DNA of 64,000 bases from Parachlamydiales bacterium (GCA_003153295.1 PLXY01000005.1:49298-113297), one strand, 5' to 3'; counted from the first letter of the stretch, positions 52,964 to 62,208 are shown. Translations and numbers: made by a program. The notes: generated from the sequence alone by a model not told the origin.

Positions 52964-53098
52964 GAAAAGCCGCATCTCACAGAGAAAACAATCTTGCTTG
53001 TCGATGATATCGTCGGTACAGAAGCAACCCTTCCGACCTGGATCCAGAGACTCTATCAAGGCTTCCCATTAAAAGTGATTAAAAATGGCTTGTATTAG
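52964..53098 (+). pseudogene. C-terminal remnant of a phosphoribosyltransferase-like gene
   Basis: The frame reads KTILLVDDIVGTEATLPTWI then QRLYQGFPLKVIKNGLY and stop. LLVDDIVGTEATL resembles the PRPP-binding motif of phosphoribosyltransferases (ComF-like; the usual Gly-Ala-Thr is here Glu-Ala-Thr). No upstream part is present. The stop overlaps the end of the F-box/ankyrin gene on the other strand. Confidence 0.45.
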
Positions 53099-54975
53099 CG
53101 AGGGGCTTGAAGTTCTTTCATGCGCTGGATGAATGCCTGTGCACCTAGACGATCTTCTTCACTCTTTTCTGCTTGCTTTTCTTGATAGACTCTTTCTGCT
53201 TCCATTAAAGGAGTGATCCCAGAAATTCCTGCTTGATGGGGATTAGCTCCATAATTCAGGATTTTAGTGAGATATTCTCTTGCATTTAAGTTGAAAATCT
53301 CCTTAACGGCATGATAGAGAAGGGTGTTCCTGCCGTCATCAAGCGGGAAATTTAAATCGGAATTTAATTCGACGCACGACCGTAAAAGATAATCTGGATC
53401 AGTTTTAGCTCTGAAACTTAATTCATGTCCTCGATGGTCTGCAAAGTAAGGTCGAATAGCATCTTTAATCGGAATAGCATCTAAAATCGCTATAAGCAAC
53501 GATTTTATGAATCTTTCGCGTCCTGCTTCAATATCATCTTTGCCATCTTTACCAATGACATTAGGTACGCCGATTTTTTGTAGAAATTCTATAGCAGCGG
53601 TGTTGCAATGTATTATTGCTTTTGGAAGTAAGGTATGCCCATCAGAATGACGGAATCGTACAAAATCAAAAAGCTGTCGCCTGTGAAGCATCTCCAGTAT
53701 GGGCAAGTTGTGGTTTGATATTCCATTCTCAGCCCACGTCAAACAATTTTCGTGACTTGGTTGAATTCCATAGCCTATCAAGAGGTCAGCGATATCGCTA
53801 TGGCCTTTCTCGAGAGCTAAATTTAGTGCGTAATTTGCAGATTTGTTTATACGCAAATAATCAATGCCCATTTTCCCCTTCCAGACATTAAGAATTAGGA
53901 TGAGACATTTCAAAAACTTGCCTATAGGAATGGGCTTTTTGATTCCATCGCAGTACTGATTAATCAAGGTCGGAAAAATTTGATGAGAGCTCATGTTTCT
54001 AATGTCTGGAGTCCAAAGAAATAGGTTCATGCTAGGGCTTGGATCTGGTTGTGCCCCTTGCTCAAGAAGATAATGGACCATGTCCACATGGCCATAAGAC
54101 GCTGCGATAAAAAGAGCATTCCATTTATAGAATGTGCTAAAAATAAAGAGTTCACGATTGATAATGTCTGCTGAGCCATTTTCGACCAACAGTTGTGCAT
54201 TTTTTACAATTCCACTCGCTGCCGCCATTGCAAGTGGTGTTGTTTTATAATCGAGCACTACAAATTTGTCGTTGTTCCAGATGTATTCGGAAGTCACTGT
54301 TCCTCCCGAAATTGTGTGATTCAAGATTCCAAAACCAAAAGGTCTTAATGCTTCTAAGGCATCTTGGAGCTCTTCAAAGTTTTCTGTCCCCGCCAGTTTG
54401 TGAACTTTTTCAAGGGCGGCAAGGGCAGTTTGATCAATTATGTTTACTTCACATTTGTGATCTGCTAATCGATTTGATTTAACTTCAATGGGACGATTCA
54501 GAAAGAGGATAACTTTACGCCATGAGGATTGAGATTCTCTGAGTGTTTGCGCCACTAGAGGGCCAAATCTTGCTTTTACGTAAAATTCCAATGAAGTTTC
54601 AGCAATGAGGTACCAACGCCGTTGAGAAAGTTGAGCATTTAATAAAGAATTTAGATCAAGCTCATTGAAGATTGTGGAAATGAGCTCTTCAGGCAGTTGA
54701 TCGATTACATTGTATGCAGGAGGCTGTTCTGCAGGATGAGGGGCTACTAATTTTTTAGGGGGAACAAACGTGACGTTGTCCTTAAACTGTTCTGCAGGAG
54801 ACTGTTCTGGAGAGCCAGGAAGGTTTGACCTATCTGATAGGTAGTAACGCAAGATAGCAAAGGCTGCTGCGGCAAGAGTTGCTACTACTGCGACAATCCC
54901 TATAGGTTTAGCATATTGAACAGCGGTTTGAGTAGCAGAATGACAAGAGAACGGGAGAATTCGTGTAATTTGCAT
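53095..54975 (-). CDS. F-box and ankyrin repeat protein, probable effector
   Basis: 626 residues. A membrane segment (about 24-42) lies near the N-terminus and a Pro-rich linker follows. The F-box (about 92-132) is typical: IDQLPEELISTIFNELDLNS, then LSQRRWYLIAETSLEFY. From about residue 240 ankyrin repeats follow (KTTPLAMAAASGIVKNAQLL, WNALFIAASYGHVDMVHYLL, NYALNLALEKGHSDIADLLI, SGITPLMEAERVY). F-box proteins plug into host SCF ubiquitin ligases through Skp1, and the ankyrin part would select the target. Function in this organism is inferred; the domains are clear. Confidence 0.85.
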   Translation of the reverse strand: MQITRILPFSCHSATQTAVQYAKPIGIVAVVATLAAAAFAILRYYLSDRSNLPGSPEQSPAEQFKDNVTFVPPKKLVAPHPAEQPPAYNVIDQLPEELISTIFNELDLNSLLNAQLSQRRWYLIAETSLEFYVKARFGPLVAQTLRESQSSWRKVILFLNRPIEVKSNRLADHKCEVNIIDQTALAALEKVHKLAGTENFEELQDALEALRPFGFGILNHTISGGTVTSEYIWNNDKFVVLDYKTTPLAMAAASGIVKNAQLLVENGSADIINRELFIFSTFYKWNALFIAASYGHVDMVHYLLEQGAQPDPSPSMNLFLWTPDIRNMSSHQIFPTLINQYCDGIKKPIPIGKFLKCLILILNVWKGKMGIDYLRINKSANYALNLALEKGHSDIADLLIGYGIQPSHENCLTWAENGISNHNLPILEMLHRRQLFDFVRFRHSDGHTLLPKAIIHCNTAAIEFLQKIGVPNVIGKDGKDDIEAGRERFIKSLLIAILDAIPIKDAIRPYFADHRGHELSFRAKTDPDYLLRSCVELNSDLNFPLDDGRNTLLYHAVKEIFNLNAREYLTKILNYGANPHQAGISGITPLMEAERVYQEKQAEKSEEDRLGAQAFIQRMKELQAPR

Positions 54976-55219
54976 GTTAAAAATCTTTTCTAAATTGTAT
55001 TAATATTATACATTGTCAATGATATGATTTCTATTACACAAACAAAATGTTTTCAATTAATTATTCGCAGACTTTCCCGTTACGATCGGATGGCAACAAA
55101 CTAATTATCAATGATTTGTATTTATATCTAACCTATTTATTTTTAAAGACTTAAGAATTAATACGTTATTTTTTTAAATATAAAACACGAATATAATACG
55201 TGTTGGTTTGGGGAAATTT

Positions 55220-55489
55220 ATGACAATTGAAAATATAAGCAGTTCTCAAGCTAAATATTTGTATGAGCAGGCTTGTTCTCTAATCGCGCTTAAGTCAACT
55301 TTTTTCTCTACGATGTCCAGGCCGAAGCGTGTCTCACGCGAAGGCCTTCTCAGAGATTCAAACTTGAAAACGAAAATAACGCCAGTGTTCTCTACGGGAT
55401 CTGTTGAAGAGGCAATTTTTCTGCTCTTGTCCCAATATACTTTTCAAATGCATACCCTTTTGCCAGACCATGTTGTATGCGACCTCTAG
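55220..55489 (+). CDS. Small hypothetical protein
   Basis: 89 residues from the ATG at 55220; GGGGA upstream. Mixed sequence with Lys/Arg-rich middle (SRPKRVSREGLLRD) and helical ends, no membrane segment. It lies between the divergent F-box gene and IS110 debris, and may be the start of a gene disrupted by that element. Low confidence as a functional gene. Confidence 0.4.
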   Translation: MTIENISSSQAKYLYEQACSLIALKSTFFSTMSRPKRVSREGLLRDSNLKTKITPVFSTGSVEEAIFLLLSQYTFQMHTLLPDHVVCDL

Positions 55490-55566
55490 GTGTCAAACAA
55501 AGTCTCGTCTTGGCATTTTTCATTCCGGCTTTCTCTTTTAGTTTCTCAGTTCTAATCCATTAAAAT

Positions 55567-55948
55567 TTAAGCCCCTTTGGGAGAGGCTTGATCCTTTTCT
55601 CCAGATGGATCTCCTAGCTTAAAGGCCTGTTTTGTGATTAGCATTCTGTGCATGATAACTGCCAGTTTTCTTCTCAGAGCTACAGCAGCTTTTTTCATGC
55701 CTTTTTTCTCAAAATTTTAAGCGCTCAGGCTTTTGGTTTTGTCCATAGCTTGTTCGAGTTAACATGACTACTGCTGCTTCATAAAGCAATGAACGCATTG
55801 CTCCTGTGCCTCTTTTTGAAATTCTTCCCAGTGGTAATATTGATCTTGCCCAGGCTTGTTGCATAAGTCTCCTACTTGGTACAGAAGTATCTAAAAGTGG
55901 AATGAGAACGGATACAACCCTTTGACTGCGTCTTAGCCAGATAATCAA
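55567..55948 (-). pseudogene. IS110-family transposase, C-terminal fragment with frameshift
   Basis: The minus strand reads GRISKRGTGAMRSLLYEAAV then MLTRTS, then, after a shift near 55710, MKKAAVALRRKLAVIMHRML. These are the C-terminal blocks of IS110 transposases (GRISKxGDxxxRxxLYEAA, ALxRKLAVIMHRM). The N-terminal RuvC-like domain is missing. Confidence 0.8.
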
Positions 55949-55967
55949 GTTTACCTAATTAAGAGAT

Positions 55968-57194
55968 TTACTGTGCAAAACATTCTTTAAAAGGTTTGAA
56001 ATTTCCTCGGAGATTATGAATTCCTTTGTAATTATCATCTAAAATGGCAAAGACTACTTCTTTAAAGACCCCTTTAAATAAGGTACTTAATATCTTCTTG
56101 TATAGTCCTGCCATTTTTTCTGGTGGTATTTTAAAAGCACCACATCCAAATGCACCCAAAACAATAGCCTCATATCCATGTTGATGCGCTACGGTTAACT
56201 GAGTTATAATGGCTTTTTCAGCCTTTTCTAAGACTTTTGCTAGGAGTTCTTCTTTCTGACGAATATATTCAGGAGAGGAAGAATCGATTCTATTATGTGC
56301 CATATTTGCCTCAAAAGTTTTTAAATCATGAGGAGCTGCCGATGACAAAATTCCAATGTTAAAAGGATTTTCTAAGAATGCATAAGATTGTGCTTTACCT
56401 GCACGGAATACCTTGACATCAGGAGTAAAAACTGCGCCTGCTATATTAGGATCTTTTCGGCTATACAAGGGATAAAGAAGTTTATGCTCCGGATCATGAT
56501 TCTCTAGGTTGTTGTACACAATATCGAGTTGGACTTTCATAAAAACTAGCAATTCAGAACGATAACAAAGATCTTCTTCTTGATTACCTGGTATTTTTTC
56601 TAGACCTCCTCCAGGGTATTCGGGGCTTGCAAAATTAACGAGAAGGACTTTTAAATTCTTTTGAGCCAATTCTTCAGCGGCTTCCAAACAGTCTTGATTG
56701 ATGACTCTAATAGAAGTATGAAGCTCTGAATTGATAGGTTTCACATCTGAATATTCAAAGTATTGACTTCTAGCTGATAACGCATTTCCATTTTCTAGAG
56801 AAAATCTTTGCCCTGTCGAAGTCTCATAATAGCCCTGTTGAATAAAAGCTGAAGTATTATCAATAAGCTGACCAGGATCGCTGCCGATATACGGTTTAAC
56901 TTGAGAAGTCTCTTTAGGTTTGGGACTTAAGGTTTCTTTAGATTTCTCTGTCCTATCTTTTGGTAAGCGTTTATTTTTCCTTTCCAAGATAATTTTGAAT
57001 ATGAGGGCTGCAGCGCACAAAAATGTCGTAATCAGACCTACAATAATCCAAGAGCGAGATGAGACAGAACCTATTGCAGATCTCATTGTGCTGACGGATG
57101 AATGCATTGAGTTACGCACTGGAGCAGATTCTAAAACCTGCTGCTGAGTAACCATCAAAGAGCTTAGAGAATTAGGAGATATTTTTAATGACAT
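55968..57194 (-). CDS. PARG-like (TIGR02452/DUF2263) ADP-ribose glycohydrolase with membrane segment
   Basis: 408 residues. One membrane segment (about 48-69, WIIVGLITTFLCAAALIFKI) and a Lys/Pro-rich linker precede a domain that matches bacterial-type poly(ADP-ribose) glycohydrolase. It has VLLVNFASPEYPGGGLEK (GGG 195-197), the catalytic QEEDLCYRS (E206/E207), YPLYSRKDPNIAGAVFTPDV, VFRAGKAQ and VLGAFGCGAFKIPPE. PARG removes ADP-ribose chains from proteins. In a membrane-anchored protein of an intracellular bacterium this points to counteracting host ADP-ribosylation, which is inference. All catalytic-loop residues appear intact. Confidence 0.86.
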   Translation of the reverse strand: MSLKISPNSLSSLMVTQQQVLESAPVRNSMHSSVSTMRSAIGSVSSRSWIIVGLITTFLCAAALIFKIILERKNKRLPKDRTEKSKETLSPKPKETSQVKPYIGSDPGQLIDNTSAFIQQGYYETSTGQRFSLENGNALSARSQYFEYSDVKPINSELHTSIRVINQDCLEAAEELAQKNLKVLLVNFASPEYPGGGLEKIPGNQEEDLCYRSELLVFMKVQLDIVYNNLENHDPEHKLLYPLYSRKDPNIAGAVFTPDVKVFRAGKAQSYAFLENPFNIGILSSAAPHDLKTFEANMAHNRIDSSSPEYIRQKEELLAKVLEKAEKAIITQLTVAHQHGYEAIVLGAFGCGAFKIPPEKMAGLYKKILSTLFKGVFKEVVFAILDDNYKGIHNLRGNFKPFKECFAQ

Positions 57195-57817
57195 AATTTT
57201 AATTATTTAACAAATTCATAATATATTAACAACTGAACAAATTATTTTCAATTAATTAAAAAAGTACTTTATCAAATAGAAAAAATTATTTTGAAAATTT
57301 TATGTAACAAAAATGCGATTGGCTAAGAAGGTATTTAGAATCACTATTGGATTACAATTTTTGATAATTATTTCAGACATTTTTTTAAAAGTTAAAGAAG
57401 CAATTCACATTTTGGGTTTATTTTAATAGATTCTATTGTTGAGAATTTTTTCTGCTTAACACCATGGAAACAGCTGCAGTTATAGCTAAGCCTATACCCC
57501 AATAGGAATATCTTAAGCTATTAGATGGGGCTATAGTAAACCTGGGGTCTAAAAATAGGCTATTAATAAAGAGTTGCGCAATATATGTAAGAGGCATTTC
57601 TCAGAAAACTAGATAAAACCTGCTAATTCTTGTCTTTCTAAATTTTATCCCAAATCAATTTGGACAAAAAATAAGACTGAAGGTCTTTGCTAGAATAAAT
57701 CCTAAATAAAGTTTTTTTATTGAAATCGGAACATTTATCTCCTTTTTTTAGAATTATGAGAAAAAGCAAAGCCCTATTAACAGCTCTTTTGATAATGGAG
57801 CTACGAGCTCTGTTGCA
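57195..57817. other. Gap between the PARG-like gene and a decayed transposase
   Basis: 623 AT-rich bases. Only one small reading frame, described separately (57433-57597), is worth listing; the rest shows nothing. Confidence 0.5.
57433..57597 (-). CDS. Possible tail-anchored micro-protein or gene remnant
   Basis: 54 residues from an ATG at 57597 with no clear ribosome site. The C-terminal third is a hydrophobic segment with a basic end (YWGIGLAITAAVSMVLSRKN). It resembles the C-terminal anchors of longer proteins here (for example 50745-51680), so it may be the 3' scrap of a lost ankyrin-type gene. Confidence 0.3.
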   Translation of the reverse strand: MPLTYIAQLFINSLFLDPRFTIAPSNSLRYSYWGIGLAITAAVSMVLSRKNSQQ

Positions 57818-58369
57818 CTAGGTGGGTTAATACTTCTTGGCTGAGTTACCAAGGTGTGTGTTTTCAATTAAGACCTCTCAAAGCCTCCATTGGCGGACAT
57901 TCGATTAAATCAAAAGATGATAAGTAACTCGTCCATCCTGATGGTTTTTTGACAGCAATTTCTATAGTACAATTTTCAGAGTTAAAGATCTCCGAGCCAT
58001 CTACAAGGCATAGATAATCCCCTAGGAATTCATAGCGCTCTAAGAGCTTTCCTCACTGTTTTCATGAAAAATGGAAAGATAGCCCGTAGATCTCTGGGAT
58101 CGACCTCATCGAGAACTTCTCGCATGTGTAGGTATCAGATGGAACATTTTGAACCTCAAACAGGGGTTTGTATGTTTCGAACGATGGAGACTTAAGACTA
58201 AACATAGCCAAAGCAGACATGAGGCAGTCGGTAAGACTGATCTTGCGCTCATTCCTGAGTTTAGGAATTTGTTCGAACTCTTCCTTTGCAATGCCTAGTA
58301 ATCCAGCAGCTGAACGGGTCTTTTTTTCTCTTTCATGGGTCCACACTTCATAAAGCGTCTTTGCGAAAA
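57818..58369 (-). pseudogene. Decayed DDE transposase, copy 2 (direct repeat with 48698-49250)
   Basis: On the minus strand an open frame of 94 codons (58062-58346) reads MWTHEREKKTRSAAGLLGIA, PKLRNERKISLTDCLMSALA, NVPSDTYTCEKFSM, then shifts frame into DYLCLVDGSEIFNSENC. This is the N-terminal half of a DDE transposase; the C-terminal half is gone. It is the better preserved of the two copies. Confidence 0.8.
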
Positions 58370-58549
58370 AACAATCTTCAAATTTAGTGACCTATTATGG
58401 ACATGGTCAAAGATTTTTTAAATCTCCAGCACGACGGGTTTAGGACTACCAATCATTGAGCTTTACATAAATTTTCTTCCAGATTAAATAAGAAGGCATT
58501 CATAATTTCTTAGATGAAAATTTAAGAAATTTTAATAAGGAGAATCGAA

Positions 58550-59752
58550 ATGGCTTCTTGGGTTTCTGGGCTCAGAGGATTAGCAAGCTATTCTATCAGC
58601 GCTGGAGCAGTGATGATTAGCTTGGTAAAAATTGGAAAAGCAGCTTCTTGTATCAAAAAGTTGTATGAGGATTGGACATGTTTGCAGCAACATCCGAGAG
58701 ATTACACTTCAAAAAAGATCATGATTCTGATGAATGGGACATTCCCATGTTTAGAAATCGCCTCAGAATTGGTTGCATTTTACAATTGGGGGTTTGAGCA
58801 AAGACATCTACAAGTTGTAGAAGCAAGTCGTACAACGTTAGAAAAACTTCATCCTTGCACTAATTTTAATTATGAATTGAATGCGAGTTATCACCAGGGT
58901 TTTGAAAGGAAGTCTGCGCAAGCTGTTGCGGAATTTCACAAAACCATCCATTGGGTCTATCCTCTTGATTTACCTCCTGCCGAAGAACTCGAAACTCAGC
59001 TGCAAAAATGGTTAACGGACCATCCCTTTCACCGTGAGGTTGCTCTGGTCAATGTTGTGAATGCCGTTAAAAGCTACCGAGAAATCAATGCTTTATTTGA
59101 AAAATTACATTGGATAAGTTTAGTTGCTAGTGCAGTAAAACATTTCCTTAGGAAGGGTTCTACAGAAAAGAGCGACCTCCTCCCTATAGCCATCAATAGC
59201 GGATATAATATCCTTCGATTTCGTGCGAAGGCAAATTGTGACTATAATTTGTCTGGAGAGACTCTTTCTAAACTTTTTTTAAATATTGTATTCACGGTTC
59301 CCTCCTACTGGTTAACTACTATAGAAGGTTTAGAATCTTTTAGAGACTATTGGTTCCCCCCAAAACCGATTCAAATTGGAAGATTTAGCTTAATTCGATT
59401 CAATTTTCCATCTACCGCTAACGAATCATGTTTATACTATCTTAAAATTCCTGAAAGATATCACGATAAAGAGCCTTTCTGCCATTATATTTGCTGCTTA
59501 AGGAAACTACCTGTTACGAGGACTCTGTTTATTTTAGATAAAGACAATGTATATCTTTTCGAAAAAGAAGCATTAATCACGTACATTTTTGAGCTAAAAG
59601 TGTCAAAACAACCTCTTGTTAACCCAATCAGCCACGATTTATTTAAAATAAAAGACGTTTACGAGGATTTGAGTTTTAATGCTGAGTTAACTGCTGTAGC
59701 AATACAGTTAAAAGATAAAGAAAAAAATGAATCAAAAAATCAAAGCGCCTAG
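58550..59752 (+). CDS. Hypothetical protein with a degenerate U-box-like domain
   Basis: 400 residues; a strong AAGGAG site precedes the ATG. A hydrophobic N-terminus (LASYSISAGAVMISLVKI, about 10-27) and a helical middle section are followed by a segment (about 287-345) that reads like a U-box: YLKIPERYHDKEPFCHYICC, LRKLPVTRTLFILDKDNVYL, FEKEALITYIF. In U-boxes the pattern is CP-I-T-x-x-P-I-x-x-P-V then YE-x-x-A-I-x-x-W; several of these positions are preserved. The fold call is tentative. The next genes follow within 21 bases, so co-transcription with 59773 is likely. Confidence 0.6.
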   Translation: MASWVSGLRGLASYSISAGAVMISLVKIGKAASCIKKLYEDWTCLQQHPRDYTSKKIMILMNGTFPCLEIASELVAFYNWGFEQRHLQVVEASRTTLEKLHPCTNFNYELNASYHQGFERKSAQAVAEFHKTIHWVYPLDLPPAEELETQLQKWLTDHPFHREVALVNVVNAVKSYREINALFEKLHWISLVASAVKHFLRKGSTEKSDLLPIAINSGYNILRFRAKANCDYNLSGETLSKLFLNIVFTVPSYWLTTIEGLESFRDYWFPPKPIQIGRFSLIRFNFPSTANESCLYYLKIPERYHDKEPFCHYICCLRKLPVTRTLFILDKDNVYLFEKEALITYIFELKVSKQPLVNPISHDLFKIKDVYEDLSFNAELTAVAIQLKDKEKNESKNQSA

Positions 59753-59772
59753 CGCTAATAGGAAGTACTGCA

Positions 59773-60270
59773 ATGAATGCGCTCCATGCCCTTATCATTT
59801 ATACGGCTGCTAAAACCGTAACAGTCGTTGTCGAAGAGGCTTTTTGTCCCGATCGTATCAAAGATGAAGATGTTGTCAGATTGAAGGTTTGCGCAATTTT
59901 CTATCGTTATGTTAGTTACAATGCCCGTCTCGCTATTCATTCGATATGGAATAACCTGCCTTTGGGTATTGCAGCTTACTGTATCGATGAAAATGATTTT
60001 TTATTTTCAATTGGCAGATGTATCCTGATTGATGTTATGCATAGGGATTTTCCTCCCATGGAAAGCGTGCCATTGATGAATCTGCTGAGTCCCAAATTAT
60101 TAGCGATCGTACGAATCCTCGGCTACACAGTCCTGATTATCTTTGTTCGAATGAGGGGAGTGCGCATCTGTAATAATTTACAACCCAGAGTTCCACTCCC
60201 AGTTAGCTGTGTTTTGGAAAGACTGAAAAAAACGTTAAGATTTGAACCGCTGGCGCCAAGAATGAATTAA
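59773..60270 (+). CDS. Hypothetical membrane protein
   Basis: 165 residues; AGGAAGT upstream of the ATG. Two hydrophobic stretches (FYRYVSYNARLAIHSIW region, and LLAIVRILGYTVLIIFVRM about 109-127) and a basic C-terminus. It lies 20 bases after the U-box-like gene. No family recognised. Confidence 0.55.
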   Translation: MNALHALIIYTAAKTVTVVVEEAFCPDRIKDEDVVRLKVCAIFYRYVSYNARLAIHSIWNNLPLGIAAYCIDENDFLFSIGRCILIDVMHRDFPPMESVPLMNLLSPKLLAIVRILGYTVLIIFVRMRGVRICNNLQPRVPLPVSCVLERLKKTLRFEPLAPRMN

Positions 60271-60420
60271 GATTGGGGAGTCTAGTGTTCTCTATGTTTA
60301 ATGGATCTTTTCGGCAATTCGACAAATGTTATGTTGCCATTAATATGATGTTAAGTTAAAACTTTTTCATTGTCTGATGAGAAGCATCGTGACGAAGACA
60401 AATCAAAAGGAGGTTTTGAA

Positions 60421-60858
60421 ATGGTATTAGGACCTGTTAACAAGGGACCTTTAGTTGGCCCAGTTGCCTCGCATATACCGGACGATCTACGCTATCAGAA
60501 TAAAGATTTCAGGAAATCTCAAGCACAGCGTTATCTAAATTTCTTCGAAGGCAATGTTGAGTTATCTGCAGAAGAACATTATTTGATTCCTAGTTTATGT
60601 TATTGGGAAATTAGAAAAATTCAAGCTTGGAATAGTTTGACTAAAGTGGAACAATGCATCTTCAAAATCTGCGATCCCTTTTTTTCCAGATTACCTAATG
60701 ACAGGAAAAGTAGTCTAAGAATATTTGGAGCCTCTGTTGTCTCAACAGGAGCTCTCATGGTCACAGCCTATACCGGTAATAATAAAATAGTTGGTATCGC
60801 TTTGATTGGATTTTTATGTGTTATTTACAATGAAATGCGTTTAAAAAAAATTAATTAA
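60421..60858 (+). CDS. Hypothetical membrane protein
   Basis: 145 residues from the ATG at 60421, chosen because AAAGGAGGT sits seven bases upstream; the longer frame from a TTG at 60370 would translate that ribosome site. The N-terminus (VLGPVNKGPLVGPVASHI) is Gly/Pro-rich; the C-terminus has two hydrophobic segments (FGASVVSTGALMVTAYTG, KIVGIALIGFLCVIYN). Fourteen bases before the U-box gene. No family recognised. Confidence 0.65.
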   Translation: MVLGPVNKGPLVGPVASHIPDDLRYQNKDFRKSQAQRYLNFFEGNVELSAEEHYLIPSLCYWEIRKIQAWNSLTKVEQCIFKICDPFFSRLPNDRKSSLRIFGASVVSTGALMVTAYTGNNKIVGIALIGFLCVIYNEMRLKKIN

Positions 60859-60872
60859 ACAAGGATTTTAAG

Positions 60873-61802
60873 ATGGCAGCAGCATTAATATGTTCCCCTC
60901 CACCTAAAGTACCAACAGTATTTCCTCTTTCAAAAGATCAACAAGGTATTTTTGATTTATATACGTCGAATAGCTTTTTTCAACGACTGAATAGGGATTA
61001 TTTATTCCTCTCCAATACAGGTGAATTTAAAGCTCAACTTTGGGATAAAACTCTAACTGGATTAGGTATTGGTGGATTCATTGGGGGCTTATCTACCTTC
61101 GTTGCATTAAAATGCTTAGGAAGAAAGGAAGAATCAACAAAAGATGATAATAAGCTAACTCTCAAAATCAGTGGATTTGGTGCAGGATTGGGAGCAACGG
61201 TAGGCGCTTTATTCGCAGCTACTTATAATATCAGTAAAATGGAAGAAGCAAAAGAGTATTTGGCTTGGAGAGACTCTGCTATTAAAAGTCATGTTTTCCC
61301 TCTATTCCAAAAATTTCTTGAAGAGACCGATCAATTGCGGGATTTTTTATGCGATCTTACTCAAGAGTTGATTCGACACCCTGTTAGAGCACCTAATGGA
61401 AAAGTTTATGAAAAAACTGCTATTGAAGACTGGCTGACTCATAAAGCAATCGAGTTTTTACCTGAACGTCTAGCAGCAATGTCACCTGACAAAAGAGAAG
61501 AAGCCTTAACAAGTTTTTGTCCAGGACGTTCGTGTCATTTAACTAGCGATATGCTTGTTTACGACTTTGAATATCATCGAAAAGTTGCTATTGCGATGAA
61601 ACCACTATTCGACCAGCAAATCGATCAACAGTTTGCACAAGGATTGCTTAACTATCGAATAGCCATGTTCAAAGACCGTGAAACCCTAATGAATGAAATA
61701 GTGCGAGAAATTACTGCTAAATTCACCAGTGGATCGATATCAGAAAATGATTTCGTAATGGCTTGTAGAAATTGCAGGGCTCATTACGCTCTTCCGCAAT
61801 GA
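60873..61802 (+). CDS. U-box domain membrane protein, probable E3 ubiquitin ligase effector
   Basis: 309 residues; AAGGA precedes the ATG. Two close hydrophobic segments (TGLGIGGFIGGLSTFVALKC and ISGFGAGLGATVGALFAATY, about 60-116) form a hairpin of the inclusion-membrane type. The U-box (about 155-235) reads FLCDLTQELIRHPVRAPNGK, VYEKTAIEDWLTH and, after an insertion, CPGRSCHLTSDML. U-boxes recruit E2 enzymes and promote ubiquitin transfer. A host-directed ligase anchored in the inclusion or another membrane is inferred. It ends in a strong terminator. Confidence 0.84.
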   Translation: MAAALICSPPPKVPTVFPLSKDQQGIFDLYTSNSFFQRLNRDYLFLSNTGEFKAQLWDKTLTGLGIGGFIGGLSTFVALKCLGRKEESTKDDNKLTLKISGFGAGLGATVGALFAATYNISKMEEAKEYLAWRDSAIKSHVFPLFQKFLEETDQLRDFLCDLTQELIRHPVRAPNGKVYEKTAIEDWLTHKAIEFLPERLAAMSPDKREEALTSFCPGRSCHLTSDMLVYDFEYHRKVAIAMKPLFDQQIDQQFAQGLLNYRIAMFKDRETLMNEIVREITAKFTSGSISENDFVMACRNCRAHYALPQ

Positions 61803-61819
61803 TTTTTTTAGGTTGACAA

Positions 61820-61855
61820 CAAGGCAATATCTAAAAATATTGCCTTGTTTTTTTC
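61820..61855 (+). terminator. Rho-independent terminator of the U-box gene
   Basis: ACAAGGCAATAT-CTAAAA-ATATTGCCTTGT, a perfect 12-bp stem followed by six T, 17 bases after the stop at 61802. Confidence 0.92.
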
Positions 61856-62208
61856 ATTAATTATCAATAATTTTATTTGCTAGATCTCCCAAATATAAAA
61901 TAGTAATTACCATAGACATTTAGAATAGAAGAATGTAGATTTTTGATGTTGTTATACCCAAGTAAATTCAAGAATTGGGAACGGGAATTCCAAGCGGCCT
62001 AAATTTGTATAGAAACAAACTAGCAAGCGAGGGGTCCGATCTTATGGGGCGCATTGTTAGTCCAAGCAAGCACAATTCAAAGAACCATCCTCGCTAGAAC
62101 AAGTATCGATCAGAGTAGCTATGTTTAAAGAAAAATAATTTTTCTGAAAGCGTGCTTTGATTGTTAGAAAAGAGCAATCAGAATAAAATCTTCAGCAAGA
62201 GAAAATCA
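61856..62208. other. Gap with IS end-like sequence
   Basis: 353 bases. The stretch near 62034-62055 (GGGGTCCGATCTTATGGGGC) resembles the end of the IS3-like fragment at 52460, so an IS end or solo terminus remains here. Nothing else recognised. Confidence 0.45.
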
